Positions 39,701-53,270 of a stretch of DNA of 64,000 bases are shown here, piece after piece. The notes under the pieces were generated by a model, which was not told the origin of the DNA, ran no database searches, and was given only the letters and a program-made list of their open reading frames with translations. The stretch is from Serilophus lunatus (lineage: Eukaryota; Chordata; Aves; Passeriformes; Eurylaimidae): NCBI GenBank assembly GCA_013399895.1, contig VXBA01005588.1, positions 297 to 64,296 of the forward strand. Direction: 5' to 3'. Numbering within the stretch: the stretch's first letter is position 1; the number at the start of each line of letters is the position of its first letter. Position numbers and translations under genes: made by a program.

Positions 39701-42700
39701 CACAGATCTGAATTCCCATCAGCATATCTGCTCAAAGGCCAGGCATCAGGACAAAGTCGAGGAGGAACTCTTAAGATTCAAAAATGGAGGTAGGGATTCA
39801 CAGAGGATTGGTATTATTTTAAGCAAAAAATATTATCTTTCTGGACTTAGATACCTAGATATAAAAAGAAGTGTTTATTCGTCTTCCACTCTTGATAAAG
39901 TTAATTAACAGATCTTAGGATAAACGGTTTATTTACTGGAGAGCCAGCTATTTACATGATAATCACTCACTATTCATATTCATTTGATTAATCTCTAGAC
40001 TAAGCTGAGGCCCTGTGTGAATTGCTAGCAGAGGCTTTTCATGATGGGTGGGGTGCTTGTCATCCCAAAATATCAGCTGCTCTCAACCTTGCCAGCAATC
40101 ACCAGGTGAAAAAACAAAAACAAAACACAAGAAAAAATGGTCTAGAGAACAAGAAAGTCAGCTCTGGTAGATGTCATAAATCTTTTTTATTGGGAAAAGA
40201 AAAACTACTGTCTTCCCTTGAAATTTTTGGAAAGGTTAGCAGTAAATAAAGGTGAGCAAATTTGTGCTGATAAGATGAGCTGGAACAGTACAGCACCTCT
40301 ACAGTCAAAAGAGAAAGAAAATCTTTATCAGTTTCCAGGAAGTCTGTTGTTTGTTAGATTGCCTTAAAACAAAATTGCAGAAGGAAAGTGAACAGGAGAG
40401 TTTAGGAGTTAATGTCAAAACAGAATATAAGACAACTTCCTGGTACTTGCTTGCTCTGCAAAAATGATGTGGTTTCCTCTGTTCAGATATAGCACAACTG
40501 CTTCTGCTGCACCTAAACCACCACCACCACCAAATGCACAGAGAAAAAAGCTGATATGAAATGTCCTGACATTTTGAGTGTGCAGTTGGAGTTGCAAGAG
40601 ATGATCACTGGGCATTTTCAACTGTTTCTAGAGGACCTGTTTAAAGAGCATTCATCATCCAGCATCTTGGCTGTGCAAAGCAGGGCAGCAACGATTTATG
40701 CTTAAATACCCCAGGATGAAAAGAAGTCTCATATGACAATAAGCTGGCAATTACATTTCTATTTATGAAGTTCATATTGGATCACGCATACATTGCATAT
40801 TGGTCTTCACAGAACAAAAGAGACAAAATTATTTAAGTCAAATATGTTAATTTATTTTATTTCTGCATATAACAACATTTTATATTTCAATACATTGAAA
40901 AAAATATGAGTACATACTTGGAAAACCCCTCGGATAAGAATTCATTTTATTTATTTCCCACTGTCTTCAGTTAGTTCTTTCAAAGAAACAAAAGACTTTC
41001 TGGTCATGAAGAACTGAACAAAGCAGTCACCATATCAGCAAACTAGAATGAGGAATTCCACCAGTATGAAACTAGGAAAGCCTAGGTCCTGTAGATCAGT
41101 GTCAGGTAATCCTGGTCATAAAATTCTTGCTTTCTATATCTTTTTGGTATTCCCATCATGGATCATAAATATTTCCTAGTGTCATATATATTTTCCCACT
41201 GCTTTCATGCTTGGAGATAGTTGTTTGCATTTGCGCATGAGATATTCCCCTCTGCTGACTCATCATTAGATGCCACTAGCTCTCAAAATTGTGCAAGCAT
41301 CTAAGAGGAAATGATACTCTCCTTTTCTCACTAAACCAAAAATACTAGTTCCTTAGTAGCTACTGCAAGTCCACCTTATCATGGAATCACCAGAGTACAA
41401 AGCATCTCTTAACTGAGTCTGAGATCATTCTTCATTGTTATTAACAAAGAAAATTATGCCAATTAGTCAAGTGTATTTTGTTAAAGCAAGTGACAGTGTT
41501 GAATAAAGAATTGGAAATTAAGAACATCTAAAATGTAGATACTTATCTTTCATTGGTTTCGAGACACATTTTTCACCTTTTCCCTCATTTCTCTTAAAGT
41601 ATATTTCCATTGTATTCATTAAAAACAAATGACTATGAGAAACATAAATTATGAAGCATCTGATTAGACTCACTGCTTTTAATTCACTCTAATTTCTACA
41701 CAAAAAATAGACAAGATGAGTTAATATCATAGGCAAAAACTTCATTCCCTGGATTCTGTCTTCTCCTTTTCGCTAACTTTAGGTGCCCTACTCACATGTA
41801 TTGCACGTATCCTCAGCCTAGTGTGAAGTGCTTCCAGTTCTCCAGCTCCACTTCTACCCACGTTGCAGAGTCCTATGTCTATCGCCCCTGTAATCAGTCC
41901 CTCCATGTTCTCCTTGTGTCCCACTCCATCCTGCTGCCAACACCAGTGTTCAGCCTCTCAATTGCACAAAGACCAGAAAATCGGACAAAAAGCAGCAAAA
42001 AACTGAAGCGCACGGGAGCCGTGTATGTAACAACTGGCTCCTCACTTAGTATAGGCTTCAGCTTTCCTCTGCATATAATTTTGGCAAAAACTGCAGAAAC
42101 TTAGTCTCTTTGAGATATTATCCCTCATTTGACTGAGGTGATACAGCTGATGGAAAAGGAGAAAGTCAAGGGGAAGGACGTAAAAGTTTGGATAAAGACT
42201 GACAGGCAGAGCTGTTCACATCATCTTTGTTTTGACAGAAGAACAGACTACCACTCCCAGCCAAATCTGAAAACATTATGTCCTCAGACGTTGTGCTGTG
42301 TTTGGTTTGTCTTCTTCTTCCCTTACTGAAAATGAATACCCACAGGAGAGACAGATCCATCAGCCACACTGAAGGTCGGGAAGAGAAGCCTCTCTGAAGC
42401 AGAATATATGTATGCTCCCACATCCACCCAACATCCATCCTGGCAGTATTTGAATGAGATGCAAAAACAAGTGGGCCTTAAAATATTGTTCTTGCATACA
42501 AATTATCACAGACTCATTCCATTCAACTCACAAGCATTTTATAATTTGAAAACAGGCTACTTGGTGGCATGACAAATAGAAGATGTCAAATTCTGGTTGC
42601 ACAGATATTAATTGTTCTGTTGCCATTAATACTACTAATCTACAGGAGTGGAAATTATGTACTTGCATTAACAACACATGAACAAGACATCTGCAAGGAT

Positions 42701-43207
42701 TACTTTTAGCAAGGCACCCATTTTCCACCCCTACTGAGACACCTCCTGGGAAAGAAGTGCTCCCAGAAGTGTCCTTCAGATGTGTGTGAAGGAGCTCTAA
42801 CTGTGATGCAGTCTGAGGCAGAGTAGAGAGAATGCTTGGAAACAAGAACTACTCCAGTATTTAACCACACTGCTTTCGAGTTTTTCATTACTGGGAGGGA
42901 TAGGTGAAGATGAAGGGAGTCAGTGAAGTTCTTCACAGACACATGGGAAGGGAAGGCCCTCATTGCCCTGCTCTGTTACTGCTCTAAGGGCAAGGCAAAG
43001 TGGTTCATTGTGTGGCTTTCCTCTCCTGTTATGACTCTTTTTCTGTGCTCAGAAGTCCTCAGAACTTCTTCCTGTCACCTCTGGTCTGGTTCTCACTGAA
43101 ATGAATCATGCACTATGCATACTGCATATCCCTAGGCAAAATATCTCATAGAAATGCAACCACAGTTTAGTCACAGTTTGAATTAGATCCACTCAGGCAT
43201 ACAGTAT

Positions 43208-43249
43208 GGGGGGGGTGTTGATTTGTTTGTTATACATATATATATATAC
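43208..43249 (+). repeat. G8 and 'atacatatatatata' microsatellite
   Basis: Eight G at 43208-43215 are followed, after a T-rich spacer, by a TA-type run from about 43231. Confidence 0.85.
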
Positions 43250-43917
43250 TGGCTGTTAATTTTTATTGCATGTAAACTTTCTCTCTACAAAATCTGTGTG
43301 AAAGCTGGACTACCACGTTAAAGGAAAGTTACCAGATGGGGAAAATATGGTTGATTAAAGTGGCTGTTTACATGTTTGCTCAGTGTTGTGACACATCTTC
43401 ACATTGGGTAAGGTGATCGGCAGAGAAACAACAGCAGTGAGCACTGATGAGTGTATGCGTCATGTATAAATGCCTGGAGCTGAGTAGGGCTTGGTTTTGC
43501 AAACTTCACAGGGCTCCTCAGATTGATTTATTGTCGATTTTGCTGCAATAATGAAGAAATTTAATAGAATCAAAATAAGTGTCACAGTTCCTGCTTTAGA
43601 CTACTGAAAGGAAAATGAAGAAAAAGCAAGCAAACTGTCTCGTGCTGGGAATTAGGGTTATTTTAACATTACAGATACTCTACAGAAGGTACAATCCTAT
43701 TTATTTCTGTGTGGATTAGCTTTCTTCTTTCTATTCCATTCCGGGAAGGAAGGATGGTTTTCTCATTAAACCTGAGTTTCCTGATTTATCGCAGACACTG
43801 AGTAGGATCTGGAACTCACGCCATCTCCTGTTGCTTCAGCACTCCATCTATAAAATATGGATAACACTTCTCTCTTAGTCTTGAACCCTGCATGTCTTGA
43901 GTGCAGCTTATTCCATG

Positions 43918-43937
43918 CATGTGTGTGTGTGTGTGTA
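43918..43937 (+). repeat. (TG)n microsatellite
   Basis: An uninterrupted run of about eight TG/GT dinucleotides. Confidence 0.9.
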
Positions 43938-46900
43938 GACATATATCAAGAAATATACAGACTGATTTTCCTGTCCTCTAGCTGGTATTATAAAGTGGTA
44001 AGTAAAGTAAGGAATAAGCATGGTGGACAATTCTTTAATTCAACCATTAGTCTACATATGGACACCAATTAGACCTGTAAGCAGTAGTTCCCAGGATGTG
44101 CCACAGCTAGGAGAGATATTATGACAGGTTTCAAGGAGATTTGTACCTCAGCATATTTAAAAATATTTTAAAAGGGCATGTTTCCTTAGAGAAGACATGA
44201 TTATTAGCCACACCTAACCAGTGGGATAGAAAGCTCAAACACAACCCTGCCTAACCTGTTAGCTGCGTGCAGAAGCCCCTGTGCTGATTATCCAGATGCT
44301 GTTGGGCATTTTCATTCTGTGACACAGATGGAGAAAGACAGCTGGTTCCATCATCACTGCATTCCTTATGGCAGGCATTGCTTCAATCCTTGTGGATGCT
44401 GTACTAGCTGCTTCTTGTCTCACATGCATCCTGAAAAAGCCTGTTTTTCAGACTTTGTCTGTATCCAGTCATTTTCTTCCTTCATCAATAGTCTCTCATC
44501 ATTAACTCTGGTCTGAGCTCCTTTATTCACAGCAGCTAACCTAGAGATAGTTTTTTCTTCAGATCAAAATATACCCTGATGTCTAGGCAAAAGCCTCCGA
44601 GGTCCATTTCATATTCAGTGCTGGACTGAGGCAAGGCCTAATTTCACATGGTCCCTTCACCAGGCCTCGCCCATTTTCTCCTGCTAAGGCCCAGGTTCCA
44701 TGGAATGCCCAATCTCATCCAAAGACTGAGCTTTTTCTTAGCTAATGTCAGAGCAGAGGCCCAAGAAAGGCTCTCTCTGCTGGCTGGTACATCACTGTAT
44801 GGGGCTGAGGAGGGATGCAGCAAATGAGAAGTAGGGCCAGGACAAAGGGAATTGTGGAAGTATTTAGACAAGAGGCCCTTCTGAGCCAAAGAGACCCCAA
44901 GTTTGTATTGAGGAAGGGTAAAATAACCATTGGACTTCAACCGACTATCAGTATTGGGACCAGTCTGCCATGAAATCCAGCCCTGCAGCACCAAAGATTT
45001 CTCAATTTGTGAGCTGCTGATAACAGCTTCTCTAGGAGCACCTGCACATTGCCGAATTAAGGGAATTAAGTTGTTATGTGATGAATTAAGTCCGTGGATA
45101 ACCCTGTGGGGACTGATGGAAAAAAAGGTCTTTACTTCCTGGTCATTTGCATCCAGTTACTGCAACTGCGGTGAGCAAAACCCTTGTGCAAAGAAATCAG
45201 CTTCAATGACAGAAGAAAATTAATGGTAGTTCTTGCACAGAACACCTACAGAGAAGGAAGATGCTCTCCAATTGCTGTGCTGGACATGTATGCACCGTGC
45301 AGCAAAAAGCTCTTCCTTGGGCAGAATGGAGGAACAAGGTAAATCTAGTGGGGCTGAGATTAAGATGCATTTCAGAAGACTCCCTATAATACAGTAACAA
45401 ACTGAAGCTTGGCTGAAAGATTATGGTGAGACCGGCTTTTGAATTTCTTTAATTTGAAAAATTAAAGTGAAATAAGGACTAACAACCCAGAATTTAAGTG
45501 TTAAGAACATTAGTGTTAAGTTGGTTATTGGTAGACCTCACTGTATAATTTAAGAGACATTTGCTGCTCAGAAAGGATGGTTATCCTGATGCCTGCAGGA
45601 CAGCCTCCTGCTCCCAGACCCAAGAGGCAGAAGAAACAACAAGCAGCTGTAGTAAGAAAGCAGGTGCTGAGACTGGCACTAGTGCAAGGGGTGTTTCTAA
45701 TGGACATGAATTTCTTTCCAGTTTTGTCACCAATGTTTTTGCTCCCTAAATCCTACTTAACATCCCAAGAACTACAATGCCTGGTGAAAAGCTTTGCAGT
45801 GCATAATCAGTTAGAGAGGACTAACCAACAATGTGAAAACTGTGGTGATGAATTTTATTTTAAATATTCTTACCAGTGGAAGAATAATCGGACTTGCTCT
45901 GGTGTGGTGATTTATGAGCTAGCTGACAGGTTATAGCTTATGATCTTTACTTAGAAGTCATGAAGCACTTTCTGCCAAAACTCTCAGCTCTTCAGATATT
46001 TTTTAACTTGTATAATCTACGCTTTCCCTCTTGGGCTTATTAGCAAAAGATGCATGCCTACTCTAGGCATCTTCCAAAAGGAAAGATACAGTATGAGATA
46101 ATTTTTGTGGAAGAATATGAAATTAAATGCGATTTAACTTGGATGTCAGGTAAAAAAATTCACTTCAAGGTGACTTTGTCATCACAGCATTTGGATATTC
46201 AAACTGGCCAAGAATTCAATTATTAAGATGTCCCCTTTTGATCTTACCTATGGGGCGGGATATACAGAAGACCTTTCCCTTGACAATTCTCCTCCAATCC
46301 CTCTGAAAATCTTAGCTAAAGCTTTTGATTCAAGCATTACTCTAATGGTGCTTCTGGAGGTGACAGGTAGCTTTCTAAGCTGATAATTCTAGTCTAGCTC
46401 TGTGGCCAACCCAGAGCTCGTCCTCTGGACCTAAGACTTTCCTCCAGGGTTCGCTTTGAGTTTTTCAGAAAACCAAGCAGCTGGGTGACGCACAAAACTG
46501 GACATAACTCCAGATGCCATGCAGCATTGAGAGATGGACAGTCAGCCTGAGTTTACCGAGAGCAGAATTGATGGGGCTGAGTTTTTTTACCAAGTTCAGA
46601 GCACAATCTCTTCTGTTTCCAGGTCCATTTGGGCTACACCGATAAAGATTTGCCAAAACGTCCTTGACCTTGCCACAACGTTTTCAAAATGTTTACTGAA
46701 TTTTGGTGAAAAGAGACACATTCTGTTGGGAAATAACCAGGAGAAGGAGTGTAACATTGCTCTATTGATAGCGGCATTAAAATATCAGGTCGAATTAAAA
46801 AAAAAAATCAAAGTAAATTTGAGTTTTACTGCACCACAGGAATTGATTAAATGTATGCCTACTTCTGACAGCACTCTGCTCTCTCTGCTGTAGAGGGAGG

Positions 46901-47029
46901 TCCTGGGGACAGGTCTCCAGCTGGCTGTTCTGCAGCAAACAGTGCTGCTCACATTGCCAGGACCTCCGTGGATTTCATCAGACCGACTGTGGCACGGCCT
47001 CTCCTCATTAGCACTGTCCTCCTGGGGGA

Positions 47030-47740
47030 AGAGTGGCTTCAAATCTCAGCCGGAAGCTGCGTGAGCAAAAAGCTTTCCACTTTTCCTCTGAAGGGGGAAA
47101 GCCTCCCCGTGCGCAGGCAGAACCGACAGCACCTCTGAGATCTCCCTTGCCTCTTGCCACACCTCACCTGTGGACAAATGGACAATCCAGCCTTTCAGCC
47201 CATCCATTCAGCTTTTCTGCAGCACGGCTGAATGCCAATTGCCCTGTGGCAACTTGCTTATTGCAGCCTTGAGGCAAACCCTGCTGAAATCCCGAGGTGA
47301 CCTGCTGCCACTCCATGGCTCCCCACAGCTGGGACTGAAGCAACCCCACCTGCCTAAAAATACACTCCTTTCTCGCCTGAGAATATCCCCTTTGAGCGTT
47401 GCTTTCTTTCTGATCTCATTTATTTGCCATCCCTGTGCCTGCGATTACTCTCCCTCAAACCCCCTCTCTCCCTCCTACCAGCGTGCCTTGCCTAATTCCT
47501 CCCGCGACATTACCAGCCGGGATGATGAGCAGCCGAGCTCCGTATTACTGCTGACGCAGGCGGGCTGACAAATGAAAGCACAAGCATGAGCCCCGCTGGG
47601 GCTGCTTTTGCAAGGAGCGGGAGAGGGAGGCTGAGGGACTGGCAAACAGCAAGAGCTGGCGGCCCTTGATGTCCCTTCCCTTCGTGGCTCTGGGCGCAGA
47701 GAGATTCAGGGGAAAGACCCATATGCTTCACTGCCCTCAG
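47030..47740. other. GC-richer block without recognised gene
   Basis: The base composition rises relative to the surroundings and CpGs appear ('cgtgcgcaggcagaaccgac', 'ctcccgcgacattaccagcc', 'gctgacgcaggcgggctgac'). Open frames on both strands reach 132 codons, but they overlap each other, lack splice or Kozak support and match no family I know. A regulatory element is possible. Confidence 0.3.
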
Positions 47741-48952
47741 ATTGCCAAGAGCCCCTGACTACCTGGCTGATCTAAGCCCTGCCTAGCACCTTCTTACATA
47801 GCCAGCTGGCAGCTTTGCAAAAGGGATTCAGTGCTTTTTATTAGGGTTTTTTGTTGGTTGGTTGGTTTTTTTTCCCTCTGCATTCACCCTTAGGTTAAAG
47901 AACATGCATGGCATTAATGCCCAAGGCCTGCTCTGGCAGAAAACACTTGTGAGGCAGTAGGAGGTGAAGTGCCATTTGAAAAATAAAGCATGCCCTTAGT
48001 TTGCCTCCATAGAAGAGGGACTGGATCTTCCAATTTTTCACTGCCCATTGTGGGAGCAGGGTTACAAGGCCATGTCGCTCCACTGCCTCTACCTACCAGC
48101 CTCTACTCAGCTCTTGTGATTTAAGCATTTGGGATTTTCCTGAAGTCTCAATCCTTGGCATTGAAGATATGGTAAGTTCACCTTTGTCCTAAAACAAAAG
48201 TGGGTTTCCAGTTCTGCACTTGAAAATGTGCACTGAATAATTACTGTCAGTAATTTTACAACATGATGACTCCTAGGTAACTAGATGCAGTCTGCTTTCC
48301 CTCAAAGACCAGCACAACATCTTGAGCTGGGTTTGTTATGATGAGCTGCCAGAAAATCACAACGGGAAAATTACACATAACCAGACAGTATTTCTCCACT
48401 TCGTTACCAGCTCAGACGCCTTTTCCTGTGTGTTCCTCTGCTAGTGATCCTGCTGGTGAGAAAGAGTTTCTTCTTTTGTTTCTGACTGATTACAAGATAG
48501 TGACTATGTTTGTGCTCTGTTCCACTAATAAATCTGAATTTATGTGTGAAAGAAGGCAAAAACGTTTGGGAAAAATGTATTCTAAAATGCAAAGATCACT
48601 CCTTAAATGGACATAGTACACAAAAAAATAAAATAAAGTTCTAAACAGCCCTTCATCCTGTAAAATTTTCATTTAACTCCTGAGGAGCAAGCTGATGGTC
48701 GTGGTCACTGTACCCAAGCAGACAGACCCTTTCTGTATCCCATCACACGGACAGAAAAACCTTAGTCAGAGAGCCACTAGTGTCTGCTACCTGCTTAGAT
48801 GTGATGGGCTCATATTATTTTCCATGAGCCTAAATAAAAGAAACCCCACACTGACGAAAGCTACAATAAGCATTACTACACACATTCTGCATTACGTTGT
48901 TAGTGTGGCAGAAAAAACCGTGTTGCCCCGCGCACAGTAGGGAAACCAGTGA

Positions 48953-49012
48953 ACAGATGGCGGCCCTTGAGGTGTGACCCAGTGGGTTTGTTTCACCACT
49001 AGGTGACGCTCG
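48953..49012 (+). promoter_or_regulatory. YY1-like plus CTCF-like motif cluster
   Basis: 'cagatggcggccctt' at 48954-48968 contains a YY1-type core (ATGGCGGC). About 40 bp further on, 'ccactaggtgacgct' (48996-49010) matches the CTCF core at 12 of 14 positions on the plus strand. The local sequence is GC-rich with several CpGs ('gttgccccgcgcacag' just upstream). This is motif evidence only. Confidence 0.3.
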
Positions 49013-49200
49013 TGCCTCTTGAAAAGGCCCCTGCCACCCCCACAGTGGCTGCAGGTCTCAGAAATGTTGAAGTCTGAAATTAACGCGGCTCCAGGTGGAA
49101 GCTCCCTGTGAGCCTCTCAGACACAGTCACTACCTGATTCATCCCAAGTGGTTACCCATTAGGAAGCCTCACCTTATTATTTTACAAAAGTAAGGTAGAG

Positions 49201-49216
49201 AAAAAAAAAAAAAAAA
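49201..49216 (+). repeat. A16 homopolymer
   Basis: Sixteen A residues flanked by 'aaggtagag' on the left and, about 45 bp to the right, 'caaggtagagcg'. No gene-derived insert is recognisable. Confidence 0.85.
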
Positions 49217-50844
49217 GATTCACTTTTCAAATTTTGCTTTCCCTCCCAACAAAAGCAAGGTAGAGCGTGCTCCATAAGAGGGGTTCTCTTACTGAGTTGT
49301 GGAGCCTTGCAATGGATTAGAGAGATAAGGCACTGAGCTGGTTGTCAGAAGTAAGGTGTGCTCAGGGCCAAGGTCCTGCATGACCCCGGACTCACTCTGA
49401 AACGATGGTCATATTGTGCCTCATACCTAACACCGCTTGCAAAAAGCTGCAGGGTTTATGTGGTATTACAGCTAGTACCTAAATTACTCTCTGTGAAACT
49501 AGGACAACTCCTTGTCCCTCAGCCCTCTCAGGGGACAGAAATTGTCCCTGTATGCAACTGCTCAAATACAGGGTAACATGCTGTAGCTACCACTACATAA
49601 CTTTTTGACTAATACTCTTCATTGTGCTTCAGTGCTTGATTATTTGATAATGCAGATTTTGGAAAGAGGACACAGTAAAAAAAGAGCCTGAGATTAAAGT
49701 AGTCAGCAATAAAAATTCCAAGATTAAAATGCTGGTATGGCTTTAGGTTAACACAGCCAGCATGTAGCAATGCACTATATAGGATAAAGGAAAGTGTAGA
49801 ACATGGTGTTTAAGGACAGCTGTAATTATATTTCTGAAAATTCTCCATGAAGAAATGTCCATATACTTCTGATTGTGGAGATATACACCCACTGATGCCC
49901 AAACATATACCAAAGGGGTGAAGATCCCAGCTCTCCCAGAAATATGAGAAGAACAATCAAATACAGTCTGAGATGGCAGCCCTACGCCACCCTCTCATTG
50001 ACTTTAACAGGCTGGTAGTGCCATGCAGAATCCCATGAGATTGTATTTGCACAGATCTGCTTGCAAGATGAGAGATTTATGTGTTTTTATGGCTTAGCAA
50101 GTGATAATAGAGATAATGGGGGCAATTTGTCAGCAAGCCAACCTTTAGAGAAACTTCCCAATATGAGCTTCTTCTCACATTGTGCATCTTAACATGAATA
50201 ATGACAGTGTCATGAATTTTGCTATTTCAGATTTTCCCCATCTTATGGTCTTTATTTCCTCTTTTTCTACAAAAACGGAAAGCTGCTTCCCAAACATGTT
50301 TCTTTGCTTGCAGTGCTGGCCAGGCAATTAACAACTTTACTCGCAATCAATACGCAGAGTTTTCCTGAGTGTATAATACAGTAGGTAAGGTGATGAAGAT
50401 AGATTTTTCTTGTGTAAGCTTTCCACAATAAACTCTAGCATTTACTTCTCTTGCAGCAAATCTACTTATTTCCTTTTAATCATGATGATTAAATCAATTA
50501 AATACATTTTACTTGTCTGCACAAAAACTAATGAGAAGAAGATTTACAGGCAAGAAGGGTATTCTTGATCCTGAATTATTGGATGGAGACTTGAGCCAGC
50601 CCCTACTCTGCCGGACTGAAAATTCTAGTTAAGACTTTAACAATGCTGAGCAAGTGTGAAGACGCACCAGACTACCAGTCCTTTAAACCTTACTTTGTTC
50701 CTGTGACAGAACACAGCAAAAGCTGTACATTTGATTAGGGTTATTACCATACATAGGGGAAACTAGTCCATTTTAGAGAAGCAATTTACAGAAACAGCTT
50801 GTTCACTTTTGGACAAACGGTGCTGTCTATGAGAGCCCCATCTT

Positions 50845-50920
50845 AAGCACAGCTCCTGCTGACTTCAGTGGGAATCTGGTATGAGTCAAAAGTGGAGGCT
50901 CAGTAGTGGTCTATGGAGAA
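50845..50920 (+). repeat. Possible remnant of an ancient amniote repeat ('gacttcagtggga')
   Basis: 'cctgctgacttcagtgggaa' followed by 'tctggtatgagtcaaaagtgg' follows the order of an old dispersed repeat ('ttgacttcaatgggagtttt', then 'gagtaa...'). Divergence is high and the borders are unknown. Confidence 0.35.
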
Positions 50921-52749
50921 GCATAATCATAATTATAGCAAGGATTATAATTGGAGACTTGCAAAGTCAATCAGCCTGTTTCTGTTAATATCAATAGCTG
51001 TCTGGTGGCTAAATTGCCTAGACTAATTCTTTTTTAACACCTCAGCCATAAGACTCATCATTAGACAAATGCCATATCCTAATATATACTGCAGCTTAAA
51101 CACAATGAGAGTTTCAATCTGCTTTTTAATTTCTGTGATATTCTGTCTTGTTGCCCACATACTGGGAAAAAAAGTTTATTGTAGACAGAAGACTGCACAG
51201 ACTGTTCCCCATCAGAAGGTTCTTGCAGTCTTGTCCCTGAGAAGTGCCGGGCTCCTGCAGACCTTTGGTACATGATGACATTTGAAAAACAAGCAATAAA
51301 CAAAACTTAAATGTTTGCTGCAGCTCAAAAATTTGCTAAAAGAAATTAGCATACTAATATGTATCGGTTTCATAAAGAGAAGGAAAAGGTCAACCAGCAT
51401 CCCATGTTATGATCCAGCTTACTTGTCTACACAAAAGTACTTGGAGGGGAGAAAAGAGACCCTTGCTTATCCCAGTCCCCAGTTTTCTCTCGTGCAACAC
51501 GCAGAGTATCGATTTGGTGTTCCAGATGAAGAACCTGTCCAGGGTCAAGGAAATGCATAACCACTGGTGATGACATTTGTGCTGTGTCTGCATTCCAGCC
51601 AAGGGCCTTCAGGTCATGCCTCTCATTGGTGCAGGCAGGGTCAGTGCCACTGAACAGCATTCTGAAGTTGTCTGGAATATTTTTATGCTTCCCTGGATCT
51701 GTTTCAAAAGGCAAGTGTTGTACTTGGCAACAGCAGTCCGTGTTTTCAGAGCTAGGCTCCACCAGCAGTTAATTCAAACTGGCCTGATTTTCAGTGCCCC
51801 AATTTGAAGTAAGTTCCTCAGCTCTACACAAACTCAAGACATTTTTAGTTAGAGACCTACCTTTTGGTAACTGATTGGGAACATTATGACCTGCCTTTAA
51901 ACTGTAATGTGTTACAAAATTAGAGAGACAATTTATGGGACAGCAGATACTTCCCTTTGCAATTTTCTGACTCCCCAGTGCATTATATCCCTATAATGAG
52001 TCAATAAAACAAGTCACAGCTACAGCACAATGAATGTCAAGAGGCACAATGGACAGCACGTATTTTTAATGATTTACTCTATCAGCCTCCTGAACAAGCA
52101 CTTTTACTTTTTAGAAGTTCACTGTACTACACTGTACGAGGTGAGAAAGTCTTAGTATTTCAGCTGCACCTCCTGTACTGCAGTGAGATCAATACTGTGC
52201 TGTGTTAGACTTGCTGGGGGAGGAAGGTCAACTGAGTTAAGCCATCATCTGGCCCGAGGACAAGCCCTGAGAACAAAGAGCAAAAAAGCTCGAAGGCAGA
52301 AAAGCTGAAAGGCTTGAGGGAACTCAGGCTGAGCACACCCAGCACCTGAATTCCCAGGTATTGGCAGCAGTGAAGACTTGCCCACTGATAGCTGAGCTGG
52401 GCTGAGGCTTGTCATAGAGCGGTTACACACTTGGTCTTTAAAAGGGCAGAGGGGCTGAAAGCCACACAAAATCCTTCCAGTTCACACAGATTCCTTCTTT
52501 TTCAAAAGTGGAATAGGGGCAGATGGGGCACAGCTCTGCAGGGCCTAGATAAAAGCACGGGGCTTTGTTACTTTGCAGACCAGTGCCTCCCAGTTATTAT
52601 TTTTTTACTTTATTTATAGTGCTACTCAAAACCGAGTACACATTTTGCTGTGGGGGAAACAAAAGACTAAAAAGACAGCTATCCTTGCCTTCAGCCTCTC
52701 GGAAAGAAGCCCAGATCAGCAAGAAATTCAGCACATCTCTCCTCTAGCC

Positions 52750-53010
52750 ACGAATTGCTCAGAGACCATGTTTGGTCGCGCCCGGCCAGGGCACAGCTTG
52801 GAGCGGGACCCCCCCTCGGGTTCCCCCGTTTGCAGCGGGGTGGCTGCGCAGGGATGGAAGCGGCCCGTGGGAAGGAGTTAATTCTGTGATAGTGCGATAC
52901 TGAGGGCTGGCACAGCATCACCCCCGCTCGGCGGTGGCCGCGGCCGGCACGGAAACACCGCCCTCTAGTGAGGGCACCCGGGAAGCGCTGCCGGCGGAGC
53001 CGAGAGGAAA
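52750..53010. promoter_or_regulatory. Small CpG-rich block with CTCF-like site
   Basis: This is the most CpG-dense stretch in the window ('ggtcgcgcccggccagggc', 'ctcggcggtggccgcggccgg', 'gcgctgccggcggagccgag'), in otherwise AT-rich DNA. A CTCF-like motif is on the minus strand at 52958-52973 (CCTCACTAGAGGGCGG, 12 of 14 core positions by my alignment). It may be an unmethylated regulatory element or the promoter of an unseen transcript. No coding exon is evident beside it. Confidence 0.4.
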
Positions 53011-53252
53011 GAGCAGCATCAGAGCTGCACGGAATATTACAAGCGTTAATAAGCTAAACACCCTCTTAATTACCTTATCCACAGTGCATATTACCTGTTC
53101 GCACTGCCACGATTCATATCTCGTTTTAAAAATTCCTCCAGGCAACAATCATAATTATGAATTTTTAAAAGAGGCTGAATGACTCAGCCTCCAGATTTAG
53201 TTGGCCAGTTATGTATCCCCTCTATATGATCTGTACTATCTTTGATAAGAAG

Positions 53253-53270
53253 AAAAAAAAAAAAAAAAAA
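53253..53270 (+). repeat. A18 homopolymer
   Basis: Eighteen A residues, the longest homopolymer seen in the window. No processed pseudogene is identified next to it. Confidence 0.85.

Larger units (their letters stand above)
36196..47029. other. No gene seen
   Basis: Over 10 kb of non-coding DNA with microsatellites at 43.2 and 43.9 kb and a short tandem repeat at 36.66 kb. A slightly CpG-bearing stretch lies at 38640-38765. Open frames of 115-119 codons (44644-44994 minus, 45577-45936 plus, 46534-46893 plus) lack recognisable domains. Confidence 0.5.
47741..52749. other. No gene seen apart from motif cluster at 49 kb
   Basis: Non-coding sequence with a poly(A) run, the YY1/CTCF-like cluster and a possible ancient-repeat remnant at 50.85 kb. 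Confidence 0.5.

Noticed and set aside
45577..46893. Two 119-codon plus-strand open frames (45577-45936, 46534-46893)
   Set aside because: No domain, no splice context and near-random composition; lengths are within what 64 kb of sequence yields by chance.
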